NCBI GenBank assembly: GCA_037043455.1 | Contig: JAWPHD010000237.1 | Coordinates: 62,001 to 126,000 of the forward strand | Source of the DNA: Cyrtodaria siliqua | Lineage: Eukaryota; Mollusca; Bivalvia; Adapedonta; Hiatellidae | Length of the DNA: 64,000 bases | Direction of reading: 5' to 3' | Part shown: positions 34,901 through 44,300 of the stretch, one piece after another | How the letters are laid out: every line of letters starts with the position of its first letter | Numbering within the stretch: position 1 is the first letter of the stretch | The notes under the pieces: generated by a model | The model's input: the letters and a program-made list of their open reading frames with translations, nothing else | The model's database searches: none | Told to the model about the DNA's origin: nothing | Program-made: the position numbers and the translations under genes

Positions 34901-35028
34901 GGACATTTTACAGCTGTTGGTGTTTCAACATAAATGATTTTATTGCGTTTCAGTAATGAAAGTTTGCGTTTATTTTGTTTTTTCCAGTTTTTTTTGGCCA
35001 CTTTCGTGTTTTTCACGGAGGCTGACAT
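17487..35028 (-). CDS. ALKBH8: ALKBH8: tRNA wobble-uridine hydroxylase/methyltransferase (11 coding exons)
   Basis: Coding exons, in transcript order: 35028-34912, 32994-32751, 31000-30875, 30009-29806, 26785-26715, 23668-23580, 23050-22907, 22084-22018, 19775-19620, 18951-18802, 18305-17487. Phases are consistent throughout and give 728 residues (human about 664). Order: basic N-terminus; RRM (about 41-118); AlkB-type Fe(II)/2-oxoglutarate domain with H235-V-D237, H289 and R314/R320; Trm9-like methyltransferase with SAM motif D389-IGCGNG; methyltransferase end with [11 protein letters not shown]. Known role of the family: with TRMT112 the methyltransferase forms mcm5U at tRNA position 34, and the AlkB domain hydroxylates it to mchm5U. 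All iron- and 2OG-binding residues are present, so the enzyme looks active. The last exon carries an unusually long charged linker (about 480-650) before the conserved [11 protein letters not shown] segment. The introns are full of transposons. Confidence 0.95.
18706..18783 (-). pseudogene. Decayed tandem copy of the 3' part of ALKBH8 exon 10
   Basis: Lies about 90 bp downstream (in transcript sense) of exon 10. It aligns with exon 10's end: [17 protein letters not shown] here against [16 protein letters not shown] in the exon. The donor is CATctgagt instead of CATgtaagt, so the splice site is lost; it also has small insertions. It is non-functional, or at most a cryptic exon. Confidence 0.75.
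18802..18951 (-). CDS. ALKBH8: ALKBH8 exon 10
   Basis: 50 codons, phase 0 at both ends: acceptor tttaag, donor CAT/gtaagt. Encodes [13 protein letters not shown] through AVIHHLATH, the middle of the Trm9-like methyltransferase domain. Confidence 0.93.
19620..19775 (-). CDS. ALKBH8: ALKBH8 exon 9
   Basis: 52 codons, phase 0. Encodes [18 protein letters not shown] and the SAM-binding motif [12 protein letters not shown]. Donor GAG/gtacct. Confidence 0.95.
19826..20386 (-). mobile_element. Tandem-repeat-cored non-autonomous element, family D
   Basis: On the minus strand it ends with the hairpin GCTGTTCTCCGACAGC followed by TCTTGTT. Inside are 2-3 repeats of about 170 bp ('atagacttgtaaacacagct', 'gggttccatgggag', 'tgctataaggaag'). 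The other edge is 'gtgtcggcgtcggcatccc'. It sits in ALKBH8 intron 9 and codes for nothing. Confidence 0.6.
19862..19932. repeat. Poly-G tract of about 70 bases
   Basis: Nearly unbroken G on the plus strand (C on the transcribed sense of ALKBH8), with two single C interruptions near the right end. It lies inside the family D element. Such a run is G-quadruplex-prone and also a place where read errors are expected. Confidence 0.9.
20446..20565. mobile_element. 120-bp hairpin MITE
   Basis: Inverted ends TTAAAGGGACTGGAGGCGAT and ATCGCCTCCAATCCCTTTAA. The first eight bases match the MITE family at 6937 and 11806, but the rest differs. Confidence 0.75.
20791..21907 (-). mobile_element. Tandem-repeat-cored element, family A, copy 3 (antisense)
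   Basis: Reads AACAAGAGGTCAATGACCTT at the left and ends with 'gctttgctgat.tttgatcagagt.gagcta' at 21907, the inverse of the copies at 2072 and 3007. About four internal repeats carry 'gtagtcgc.acaa', 'tcaactagacatcaa' and 'aagatggc'. It lies in ALKBH8 intron 8. Confidence 0.65.
22018..22084 (-). CDS. ALKBH8: ALKBH8 exon 8
   Basis: 67 bp joining the AlkB and methyltransferase halves ([19 protein letters not shown]). Enters in phase 2 and leaves in phase 0. Acceptor ttctag, donor AAG/gtcagc. Confidence 0.88.
22085..22160. repeat. Short AT-rich tandem repeat
   Basis: Three to four copies of a ~22-bp unit 'gaattaacaataattaact', directly beside the exon 8 acceptor. Confidence 0.7.
22907..23050 (-). 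CDS. ALKBH8: ALKBH8 exon 7
   Basis: 144 bp. Encodes [11 protein letters not shown], with the distal iron-binding His289, and [11 protein letters not shown], with 2-oxoglutarate-binding Arg314 and a second conserved Arg320. Acceptor ttatag, donor AAG/gtttgt. Confidence 0.95.
23580..23668 (-). CDS. ALKBH8: ALKBH8 exon 6
   Basis: 89 bp. Encodes [18 protein letters not shown] through LIMTGESR in the AlkB fold. Acceptor ttgcag, donor AAG/gtaggt. Confidence 0.93.
23905..26440 (-). mobile_element. CR1-like LINE, 5'-truncated, antisense, split by an RTE-like insertion
   Basis: On the minus strand a reverse-transcriptase C-terminal region runs from about 26400 to 25880 ([43 protein letters not shown]). 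An in-frame TAA at YSGTI/WNNIP breaks it. The 3' UTR continues to about 25811, is interrupted by 24013-25810, and resumes to 23905 with 'aataaagactttcaattcaa', a (TTCAA)n-like tail. It is dead and lies in ALKBH8 intron 5. Confidence 0.75.
24013..25810 (+). mobile_element. RTE-like non-LTR retrotransposon, 5'-truncated and frameshifted
   Basis: The first frame (about 24015-25008) has [49 protein letters not shown] and [11 protein letters not shown]. It shifts near 24945 into a second frame (about 24941-25789) with [13 protein letters not shown], the catalytic FADD motif, then [18 protein letters not shown] and a C-terminus ending GGLCPGRV. The endonuclease is absent. The frameshift and truncation make it inactive. 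The 3' tail is aagtaagtaaagtaa. I recall these motifs from RTE-type elements; the clade name would need a search. Confidence 0.85.
26715..26785 (-). CDS. ALKBH8: ALKBH8 exon 5
   Basis: 71 bp, [20 protein letters not shown]. Carries the HxD iron-binding pair (His235, Asp237). Acceptor ctacag, donor CAG/gtatgt. Confidence 0.95.
27275..28490 (-). mobile_element. Tandem-repeat-cored element, family B, copy 1 (antisense)
   Basis: Right edge (5' end on the minus strand): TAGCTCAACTGGCCAAAGGC with CAGCAGAGCTTATGGGATGC. The core has about six repeats of ~175 bp containing 'gccataactccgctgttact', 'gagctttcattgatattaac' and 'ggtaaagat.g.atgaa'. The left edge is cut short relative to copy 2 ('tttcaagagggcctgtggac'). 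An A-rich low-complexity block (27545-27720) lies inside. It is in ALKBH8 intron 4. Confidence 0.65.
28906..29738. mobile_element. hAT-like element with CAGTGCCCCAGATAA ends
   Basis: Inverted ends CAGTGCCCCAGATAA ... TTATCTGGGGCACTG are perfect. The direct repeat ATTCTA lies on both sides (28900-28905, 29739-29744). Inside is a 66-codon plus frame (29261-29461, [16 protein letters not shown]) that might be the start of a lost transposase; this is too short to claim. Confidence 0.75.
29806..30009 (-). CDS. ALKBH8: ALKBH8 exon 4
   Basis: 204 bp. Encodes [20 protein letters not shown] and [13 protein letters not shown] of the AlkB domain. Acceptor ttttag; donor CAAG/gttggt. Confidence 0.95.
30280..30780. 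repeat. Decayed tandem-repeat-type element split by a LINE 3' end
   Basis: 'ggtgaccttgacctttgaccc' on the left and 'ggcaaccttgacctttgatcc' on the right are repeats of one unit. Between them lies a LINE 3' end (30420-30545). A 'ggacagacagacggacggac' edge at 30723 is typical of bivalve tandem-cored elements. Confidence 0.5.
30420..30545 (-). mobile_element. LINE 3' end, truncated, with (TTTGA)n tail
   Basis: On the minus strand it reads '...ccaataaaatatttgatttgatttgattt', a polyadenylation-like AATAAA followed by a pentanucleotide tail. Only the last ~125 bp are present. Confidence 0.6.
30875..31000 (-). CDS. ALKBH8: ALKBH8 exon 3
   Basis: 126 bp. Encodes [20 protein letters not shown] and INWDDKPNN, the link from the RRM to the AlkB fold. 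Acceptor ttttcag. The phase of exon 4 requires the donor G/gtgtgg, which is weak; GTG/gtacct three codons on would break the frame. Confidence 0.85.
31101..32104. other. ALKBH8 intron 2, nothing specific
   Basis: AT-rich intron sequence with scattered repeat-like phrases. I see no gene or well-bounded element. Confidence 0.4.
32105..32447. repeat. Tandem repeat, 2 full copies of ~168 bp plus a decayed third
   Basis: 'gcataaataaaatgaattca' starts each copy (about 32111 and 32278), followed by 'cttcagttatgggttttggtt' and 'cttgtcctcagtatgtttag'. A diverged third copy runs to about 32640. Confidence 0.8.
32751..32994 (-). CDS. ALKBH8: ALKBH8 exon 2 (RRM)
   Basis: 244 bp. Encodes [40 protein letters not shown] and [10 protein letters not shown], a single RRM with RNP2-like ILCVSN and RNP1-like PYSFVCY. 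Acceptor ctccag, donor AAG/gtaaca. Confidence 0.95.
33336..33895. mobile_element. hAT-like non-autonomous element, 5-bp target duplication
   Basis: Inverted ends CAGGGCTTGCACTGG ... CCAGTGTGAGCCCTG, with the direct repeat GTTTC at 33331-33335 and 33896-33900. No transposase is seen. Confidence 0.75.
34029..34325. mobile_element. MITE with TTTGTTTGCAGTTT ends
   Basis: The left part 'tagtttgtttgcagtttccg' and the right part 'cgcaaactgcaaacaagcaa' are inverted. Inner copies of 'gggtcggt' and an A/T-rich centre resemble the TTAGGCCT MITE at 40369. Confidence 0.6.
34912..35028 (-). CDS. ALKBH8: ALKBH8 exon 1 with start codon
   Basis: 39 codons from ATG (35028-35026) to donor GCT/gtaaaa, phase 0, joining exon 2 in frame. 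The product is a Lys-rich N-terminus ([19 protein letters not shown]) like the basic start of vertebrate ALKBH8. A purine at -3 supports the start. Confidence 0.85.
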
Positions 35029-35252
35029 CTTGTTTCTTAAGAAAATAAATCAAACGAAATAATTTTAAACTTTTATTTATAATTCATAAATATAATTTTG
35101 AAGATATTTTTGAAAAATATTACAATTATAAATACCTATGCCACCAATGTGATTTTTTAAAATAATAGTTTTATGACGAAACAATCTGAAAATCGTGAAC
35201 AAATGCTTTCGTTAAAATATGTATTTTCTATGACGTCACGTCGAAAAAAGAA
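35029..35252. promoter_or_regulatory. Putative bidirectional ALKBH8/THOC2 promoter
   Basis: Only 224 bp separate the divergent start codons. The segment holds one perfect CREB/ATF palindrome TGACGTCA at 35231-35238, 14 bp before the THOC2 ATG. I see no TATA box that can be trusted in this AT-rich stretch. Shared control of a tRNA modifier and an mRNA-export factor is inference; transcription starts are unknown and could lie inside the transcribed region. Confidence 0.6.
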
Positions 35253-35317
35253 ATGGCGGCGTCTTGCGTGACTGTCGATCATTGTAAATCTTGGGAAAAA
35301 TCAGGAAAACAAGAGTT
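35253..35317 (+). CDS. THOC2: THOC2 exon 1
   Basis: Starts ATG in a good context (gaaATGG), encodes [20 protein letters not shown] and ends TT/gtaagt in phase 2. It joins exon 2 to give GKQEFLKFC, matching the vertebrate N-terminus pattern NWEKSG-x3-F-x2-C. Confidence 0.85.
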
Positions 35318-38300
35318 GTAAGTAATCTGTGATAATAAGAGTTTTGCAGTGCATACCTTTGGCAATCTTTCTATAGTTAAGAGTCATTATTTACAGCAAA
35401 TGCACAGTCTGGTCGACAAATTTAGATATGTTTTCAGCGCCGAGTTCGTTTTTTTGAGAACATTTATTTTTATTTGACCAAGGAAATAAACATGGGAATG
35501 CAGACTGAGTTCGTGTCTGGCGTCTGGAACTGTCAGACATCCCAACTTAAGTTCTTATATTTCATACTAATACCATTCATACTTTGTAACTCGAGCACAC
35601 TATTGACATTGTCAGATGGCAACTTCTCTTTTGCCACATAAAAAACTGTGCGAAATAGTTTTATATCATCCTCAGAGGGGGCGTCCTTGGCCGAGTGATT
35701 GACGTCTCTGACTTGAATTCACTTGCCCCTCATCGCTGTAGGTTCGATCCCTCATGGGCCTAGGAATGTGAGGAAGCTATCCAGCTGGCTTGCGGAACGT
35801 CGGTGGATCTTCCCAGGTGCCCGCCCTTGTACGAAAATTGCCCGGAGGGGCACCTGGGGTCTTCCTCCACCAATGGAAGCTGGAAATAAAATTCAATTCA
35901 TCCTCTGAGACTCCACTATATTCCGGAGTACTTTCAGTACCTTTAATAGTTTGATCACATGATTTGTCATCTTTCATCAGCTCTGTCTCGGCCCTCATGT
36001 GATCAAGGGAACAACAGTGACGTTCAATAGTGTTTTTCTGAAAGTTGATCCCTCATTTCAGGGTTCTCAATAGACTTTAAAAGTGAGGAGTCATATGACC
36101 CTTGACTCAAAAATCTCAAGGGTCAAAATTGAAATAGCAAGAGTCAAATATAAATGGAACAAATTGAAACGCCGTTTTAGAAAATATCCTTTAATAACTT
36201 TGATTGTAGTGAATTCTGTAAATACTGTATTACAAAGAAAGGTGTGCCAGAATATATATACATTTGAACTTAAAAATCTACTATTCCATTTTACAATAAT
36301 GTGTCAATAACGTGGCTCCAGCGTAAACGGAGTTTTACGACAGAATTTGCAGCATCTCTGCAGATCAGGGTGAGAAGGTTCTAGGCCCATTTTCCATATT
36401 TTATCTCGATGTACATGGAAGATGAGCCTGGCATGTTCATGCCTGTTAGGCGCCATATAACCTTTTCATGTGTTGGTGCGCCTTAAAACCCCAGTTCAAT
36501 TCAAAGTCATTATGTCAAAGATTCCAAAGTTATGTAAGGATATTTTATAAATTGGGATCCACATTTGTTAATATTATAAATTATTGGTGTTATTATAACA
36601 CAATCTCTGTTTGCACCAATTGTATGTATGTATATTTGGAACATTAAACAAGAAAACAAAGGACAGTGTATCTTTAATGTATGTTTAATTCTCAAGAAAT
36701 CTATTCTCATTTTTATTAATTTCATCTATTTCAAAAAATAATTCTGTAGTATAGTGCAATACACTCTATAATATTACAGTACACAGTAACACTCTTTCAT
36801 TTAATATACTATTATATAATAGACGAAAATATACTTCTTTGCGCCATTTATTTGTGAATTTAACTTAAACATACATGAATTGCGCCATTTATTTGTGAAT
36901 TTAACTTAAACATACATGAATTAATAAAGTCCGTTACTCGATAGCACAAAAAAAGTCCGGAATCACAATGCGTAATGTCCGGTAAGTTATGACCAGGGTT
37001 CTCCACAGCTTTAATTTGAAGCATAGTGGCATTTAGCGCGTGCTGGGGGAGGGTACGGGAGGGGAAAACGCCCTCCTGTGTACAATTTTTTTGGCTTTTA
37101 GTAACTGCCTGTATTGACGGTGAGGCACTCTTTTGTGTGATATAAGTGATGTTAGGAAGCCATATATAATTATATATTTATGATAATAAACAATATAATA
37201 AATAATCCATGTTTTAAGACTTTTATTTAAAAAAAAAACTCATAAAAATATTTACTAAAATAAGTTCATATACAAATAATACATACACAATAATACAACA
37301 CACATCAACACAACATGCAGCATCTGAAATACATACAATAAAAAATAATAAATAATCCATGTTTTAATACACGATGAAGAAGAAAACATACAAAGATTTA
37401 TTATAAGTTTATACACAATAATACAACATATACATCAACACATCATGCACACATATAATACCATCAACTACACAATATTCATCCCTGGAAATAAAACAGC
37501 AAACTTAAAAAATATAACCTTAGCACTCAAATAAATCCAACACAAGTTAGCCCATTCAATGTCTTGACTTGTACATATTAGCTAGCAGTTCCTATTCAGA
37601 TGCTTGACCTTCTAGGTCTGGCCATGTGCCATTCTTCCACTGCCCTGTCATATTCAAACTGATGGAGGTGGGCCCTGCATTGTTACTGCCAGCAGTGCAT
37701 TGAGAACTCTGTTACACAGAGTTGACCTGTGCTGTCTTAATTCAATCTGCTGTTGATGTTGGAAGAAGCAGACCAACAGCTGCAATATTGTACAAGTTGG
37801 GGTGAGACTCCTGTAGCTCTCTGTCATTCTTTCTAACCTCCCTCACTTGTCTCCACTTGATCATCATTGAATCTTCATCCTAGTTAAAGTGGCGGGCCAA
37901 GGTCTGAAGAAACATATATAAATAATTTAATATATTATAAATATATAATAGACCAACACGCTTAATAATAACTGAATTATTTTTGTTTTATTTTGTAAGT
38001 AATTTCTAGTATTTTTGTTTTCAAAATATTGACAAGCTTTGAAGTAAACAGATAAATAAACTACCTTCATTTCTTCTTTTCTTTTTTCAAATGACCAGAT
38101 ATTATCTCAAAATTGCTATTTATTTTATTTATTAACGCACAAACTTAAATCAAATGACAATCAAAACAATTATACTTACTTACGCAAAACAAACAAACTC
38201 TTGCACATCACATCTTTCATTTCCGTCTTGAACAATACACGTAAGCCGATACACAAACTGCCAATATTAACAAACTTTCCAGTTCAACTGCTTTAAGTTA

Positions 38301-41300
38301 CATTCTCCCATCCCAATTATCTCCCTATTACTGATTAATCCACAACAACCCAACATAATCCAATCAACTCGTGATAATTGCAATTTGTTGTCAACAATCC
38401 ACTAATCACACAGCGTGTTATCGCACGTTCTGCATACTGCATAGATCAGTCACGTGTTACTTGTGTGTATTGCTTGACGCGAGTTTATGAATTTGCACCG
38501 CATAAGGGTTTTTAAAGGCGATGTTTGCCTTCAGATGAAAGCACCTCGCTCTGGTTTTTAAGCATAGCGGCGCAGTTTAGGCACCGCGGGATGTAAGATT
38601 TTGGAAGTCAATCGTAGCGGCTCCGCTATGCTTAAATGGCCTGTGGAGAACCCTGATGACTGAATGACAACCCAGGTTAAAAAAACGCTCTTTTTATGTA
38701 CATTTCGCCGATTTATAAATATTTAAATTATCCTCATTAAAACTATATTTCTTTATTCTTTAAAACGTGCGTAAAGACCTCTAGCTTCTATTTATCGCAG
38801 TTCAGTCTAATTAACTAGTAATCAATCGGAAGCCGGTAGCAGTCAATTATAACAGTTAATCCAATCAAGTCATAATAGTCTCCACCCGCGATAACATCAT
38901 CATAAACTTCAATTGAATTGAATTGGATTTTATAGTCGCACCAACAGCTAAGGTCATATGGCGACTTTCCAGCTTCCACTGGTGGAGGAAGACCCCAGGT
39001 GCCCCTCCGGGCAATTTTCGTGCATGGGCGGGCACCTGCGTAGAACCACCGACGTTCCGCAAGCCAGCTGGATAGCTTCCTCACATAAAGATTCCTAGGC
39101 CCCTGAGGGATCGAACCTACAGCGGTGAGGGGCAAGTGATTGCAAGTCAGAGACTCTAACCACTCGGCCACGGACGCCCCCATAAACTTCAAAGATAATC
39201 ATTAAATTAACAACACAATAGCAGCGATTAGATTACACAGTGACACCATTTACAGTGTGGTTGCCTGGGTAGAATACAACCACTGCAAACACACCGTCAC
39301 ATGCAGAGGGGTAGGACCCCCCCATTCATATTCATTTTGTCATTTTTTGTTCATGCTCATTAAAGGTCTTCATCATGACCCCTGCATTGTTTCAGGTGCC
39401 ATCTCGCTCACATCACTAAGAGCAGTGGCAGAAAAACAATAAACGTGGCTCCAGCGTAAATGGAGTTTTTACGATAGAATTTGCAGCAACTCTGCAGTTC
39501 AGGGTGAGAAGGTTCTAGGCCCATTTTCCATATTTTATCTCGATGTACATGGAAGATGAGCCTGGCATGTTCATGCCTGTTAGGCGCCATATAACCTTTC
39601 ATGTGTTGGTGCGCCTTAAAACCCCAATTCAATTCAGACAGTTATTTCCGCCTCTGGCACACAAGATGCGACAGCAGCGAATTTGATTGGTCGAGAGGCG
39701 ATCAAGGTCGTCAGGCAAGGTGTCAATCACTGTTTATGCAGCGCGTGCTCATTGTTGTGATGTTTGGACTATCGAAAATAGGTATTGGATTGATGCTTGG
39801 AAGCAAATACACACGCGTCATAAAAACGCACGAGTCGTAAATTAGATGCGTCAGAAATGGGTCAAATTGAAATTCCATGCGTCAAAACGCGTGTGTACGC
39901 GTCTATTGAGAACCCTGCATTTGCCCATATACTACTTTTTTTTCTTTCAATGCATACACTACATTTCAGTCTACTTTTCCTAGACTGGATAGTTTTTTCG
40001 GACACGGAATCATTGCCGTGTTTTTTAAATTTTTGCTCTGCTATATCTACGCTTCAAAAGACTTACGGACTATTTTTGTACTTCTACTTCCTACTCCCTG
40101 GTGAAGTATTTTAATAAACCCGACGCTGATGTCCTGCTGTTTTGATTCTTAAAACGTTCAGGTTTTGCTTTGAAAAGAGGATGAGAAGCCATATTTTATT
40201 TTGTTCAAGCATCTCCCGATAATGTCTGTTGCTGACGGATGGTACCCTAATTGTTTATTGAATCCTATGACTGCGCTAAATTACGTTAGGAAACCAGTCG
40301 CAACTTGTTTTTATAAGCGTCTGTTAATAATGAATTGATGCATTCAATTTGACTCGAGTGGTATTCTTTAGGCCTGAAAAAAAACGTGTGTTTCCGGTTT
40401 CCCGACCGACCCTACTTTATCACCGCCGACCCTAAATATTTTTAGCGAAAACATTTTTTTTTTTTTTATCAAATGATAATTTTATTAGCCAGAGATTTTT
40501 AAGCATCTAATCTGGATTGCAAAGGTTATCAAAAAGTTCCCTTAGTACAAAAATGGCATAATATATGCGAACAATATATCTAAAAAAATTATCTAAAAAA
40601 AACTTTTTCCTACCTACCTACCCTAACTTTTTGACAGGGTGAAACCAGAAACACACATATATTTTTTTAGGCCTTACATGGGAATACAGTCCTAAATCTG
40701 GGCTCTTCATTTGTCTTCGCCACTCGCCATAGGCGAAACCAAATTGCAAATTGCAAGTGCTTCCCTCAATTTGGCGAAAGTCATTTTGACCCATGTAAAC
40801 TGACGGCTGGTGTTTGCGAAAGTTGAGAAAGTGACGAAAGAAAAAGTACGATGTCACGTCTCGGTGTTTACAGAAGAACTAAAATCTATAGACTGTGCTA
40901 CGACCTTTGTGCTTTATATTACACAAGGCTTATTTTATATAAGACGTCTAACTGCAACTCACTTGGTGTGTCTATACTGGAAGAAGATTAGAAACCCAAC
41001 AAGCTCGCCGAAAAAAAAGTTGCATTTTTGAATAACAACAACACAAAATTGCGCGTAAACAAGATGTCTAACTATTATCAAAATGGTAATAATCAACCTT
41101 TCTCATACAAAGATTTATACCCTTTTAGCTAAAATAATGACTTTGTAACTCCGTTATTAAAAACAGAAAGTAGCCCATGATACGTACATGTAAACAAAAT
41201 GTCATCTGTTTTCACGCATTGAAGCCATTTATTTTGAGTTGTATGCGAGGCCACAAAAAACAGAATGATTACTGTGTCATCCCATTTTTTCCATCATGGG

Positions 41301-41308
41301 TAAATTTT

Positions 41309-41371
<63 letters not shown>

Positions 41372-44300
41372 GATTGATTGATTGATTGAATTGAATGGTT
41401 TAACCAGGGTTTCCCCCAGAAAATTGTGAAGGCATGTTGTTCTGACATTACATTTACCAAACTAGGCTTGAAAACATAGTGCCTATTAATGGCAAAATGG
41501 CAAAATAACATACTTTTATGATTTTGGTGCAAAAGGAACAAGAATCACCCTAGAAATTCTATTTTTCTTCTTTTAAATCTGTTATTCATGAAAATTAAGA
41601 AAATCTTAAGGCATGTTGCTCTGATGAAGGCATGTTGTTTTTCCTTTCTTTTCCAGGAAGGCATGTTGCATGCGACATGCCTTATGATCCTGGGGGAAAC
41701 CCTGGTTTAACAACGCACCAACATAAAATGTCATGTCATAAAAAGGAAAGCTCCCTCTCCATTTACATCAAGACTTCATTTTTCTTTTTTTTTATTTATT
41801 TACAAAACGGAGTGAAGAACATGTCACACTCGATTTTTCAACTCAAAGTTGTTTTTATTTTAAACCCGAGTCTAAACAAGAAGCTAGTTTTAGCCAATCA
41901 GATTTCGTTTTACAGTTGTCCTTCGGTCAATGCTTCACAATGGCTGCCTTCTGTTTTGAAATTGAAAACACAGGTTTTATATGCGTGGTTTACGCTACAA
42001 TAGACAAAAAAATATTTTTCCAAAGTCGGGTTGCCCGATTTCTGCGCATGCATGGTTTACGCCGGTAAATACGGTAACAAAAGAATCTTATTTGACCTAT
42101 TTTTGAATGGTATTTGCGAAACCTGTGCTATAGGGAATATAACTATATTAATTGATGTGCATTAATTATCCTGTTTCCATGTATTACAAACATCAGCAAG
42201 TCAAAGAAAATATCATTCAACTTGGTTTAATATATATACATATATATTAATGATAAGAAAGTTATACAAATATTTAATCGAAAATTGGATTAAATTCTGC
42301 TAAAGTGACTAAAAAAGCTTAGCCAAAAATGGCTAAACAAAAATCCAATTGGCTAAAGAAAACTGAGGTGGTTAAACCAAAATGGCTAAACATTTTTTGG
42401 TCCAATGAAGAGCCCAGCTAAGGCCTAAAAAAAATAATTGTGTGGTTCGGGTCACCCGACCCTACCTACGAATACCCGCCGACCCTGACGTCTTTTGGTC
42501 CATTTCGCAAAGTTCATAAAAAAAAAATCCTTTAAAAAAACACTCTATTTTTTACACTTAATTTATTTTTTTAATGCATTTTTGTCTGGAGCTCTCATTT
42601 TATCCTTGTTCTTCTTTAGTTATCTTTCAATTAAAAAATCAAACTTTAGTGATTGAACTATTAAAAAAAAATATTTGCGAAAAGAAGCTCAATTTTGTAA
42701 GTCAAAATACTTTTTTAATTACGCAAAAGAAGGTTACATGACCAAAACAGACTTTTAAAAGGGCAGCCAACAGATTTTAAATATGTAAACAAACACATTT
42801 TTGCTGCTGGTAAGTGTTTTAAAGGTAGTAAAACATTGTGCGTGAATTGATTCATGTGTTGAAAGAAATTATCTCAAACTACACACAATTTGCAGCAGGA
42901 GTTTCTCCCTAAATATGAGGTTTTACAAATTAATTGTAAGAAACGTGGCCTATTCAGAGTCGATTGTTTTAGCCGATTATCTTTTCACTGTAACATATAC
43001 CAGTGTTTTTTTTCCATTTTTTGGGAACATAACCAAAACCGTCTCAGTTGGGAATTTAAGCGCGATTTTTCATAAAATTGGGAATTTTAGCGCAATTTTT
43101 AATAAAATTCGGAAAAATATAAAGTAAAGCATTCCTTTCATAATACTATCTTTAATACTTTTTCTGTACACCAAGATAAATAGAAGCATTTATTTAAGCT
43201 TTTGAACCTCAATCATTGGATTGGCAAACTTTTAAAATTGGGAATTTTTTCCTCTTAATTGGGAAAAAAGGTATGTTTTGGCATTGGGAATATGACCGAA
43301 TTTCAGCTATAAAACAGCCAAAAAAAATACCTGTATACATTCCCTAATTTTTAATAAAATATAAAATGGTTATTGAAATGAAAGAAGTAAATCATTTTGT
43401 AGTCTATTTGCTATATTTTGTAGCAAATAGGTTGCCTAGAGGTGGGACGGGGAGAGTATAGAAAAAAAAAATAGAAATCAGTGTGAGGAGGTTGGCTATT
43501 ATTTTATTAACTTTAAAATGTGTGGCTATTAATTTAAAATGGCCAGTGTGAGCATTGATGTGCCAAATATGATCACCGAAGTCAGGGCCTTCCCCAGCCA
43601 TTTATGGCATAGCGGCACCACGATCCCTTAACTTTTGAAATTGGCATTCCGCAATCCCTAAATCTGACATGACTCTTTAAAACCATGCAGCGATCCCTTT
43701 ACAGTGGGTCAAAACATTCATTTTCCCAGTGTTAATTAATGACGTATCTGACCAGATAACGCCTTGGGGCATAAATTTCTGACAAACATACATCCTTAGC
43801 TCCAGATTGGAGTGTTTTCATAAGGATTAGAGGAGCAGAGCTGTTTGTTACCTCCGCAAATAAGGTGCTATTTCAACCATGCGTACCAGAGACCTGTCAA
43901 AATCTTACATCAAATCAAATGTGAAAATAATTAACTTATACAGTCGAACCTCGATAGCTCGAAGTCAGCGGGACCATAGGGATATGTTCGAGCTATCGGT
44001 GGCTTCGAAGCATCGAGGTAACGGTAAAAACCAAAATATCTATCCGAATTTGTGTACCACCCGAAATAGTGTTACTTGTGTACGTGGTGTATTGTTCTCG
44101 GTATGTTTTTTATGTTCATGCATGTTTGTTTAAACCTCATAACGGATATATAACATGTAATTGTTACACTGAAAATACAAGAAAAACTGCAATAATGTGT
44201 TTCGTTTTATCATTTATTTAAAGAAATATCACACTAATAGATTTAAACATACATTCCGGAAGTTCGAATAATGAGAACAAGGTTAGACTGGTTTCGGTAC

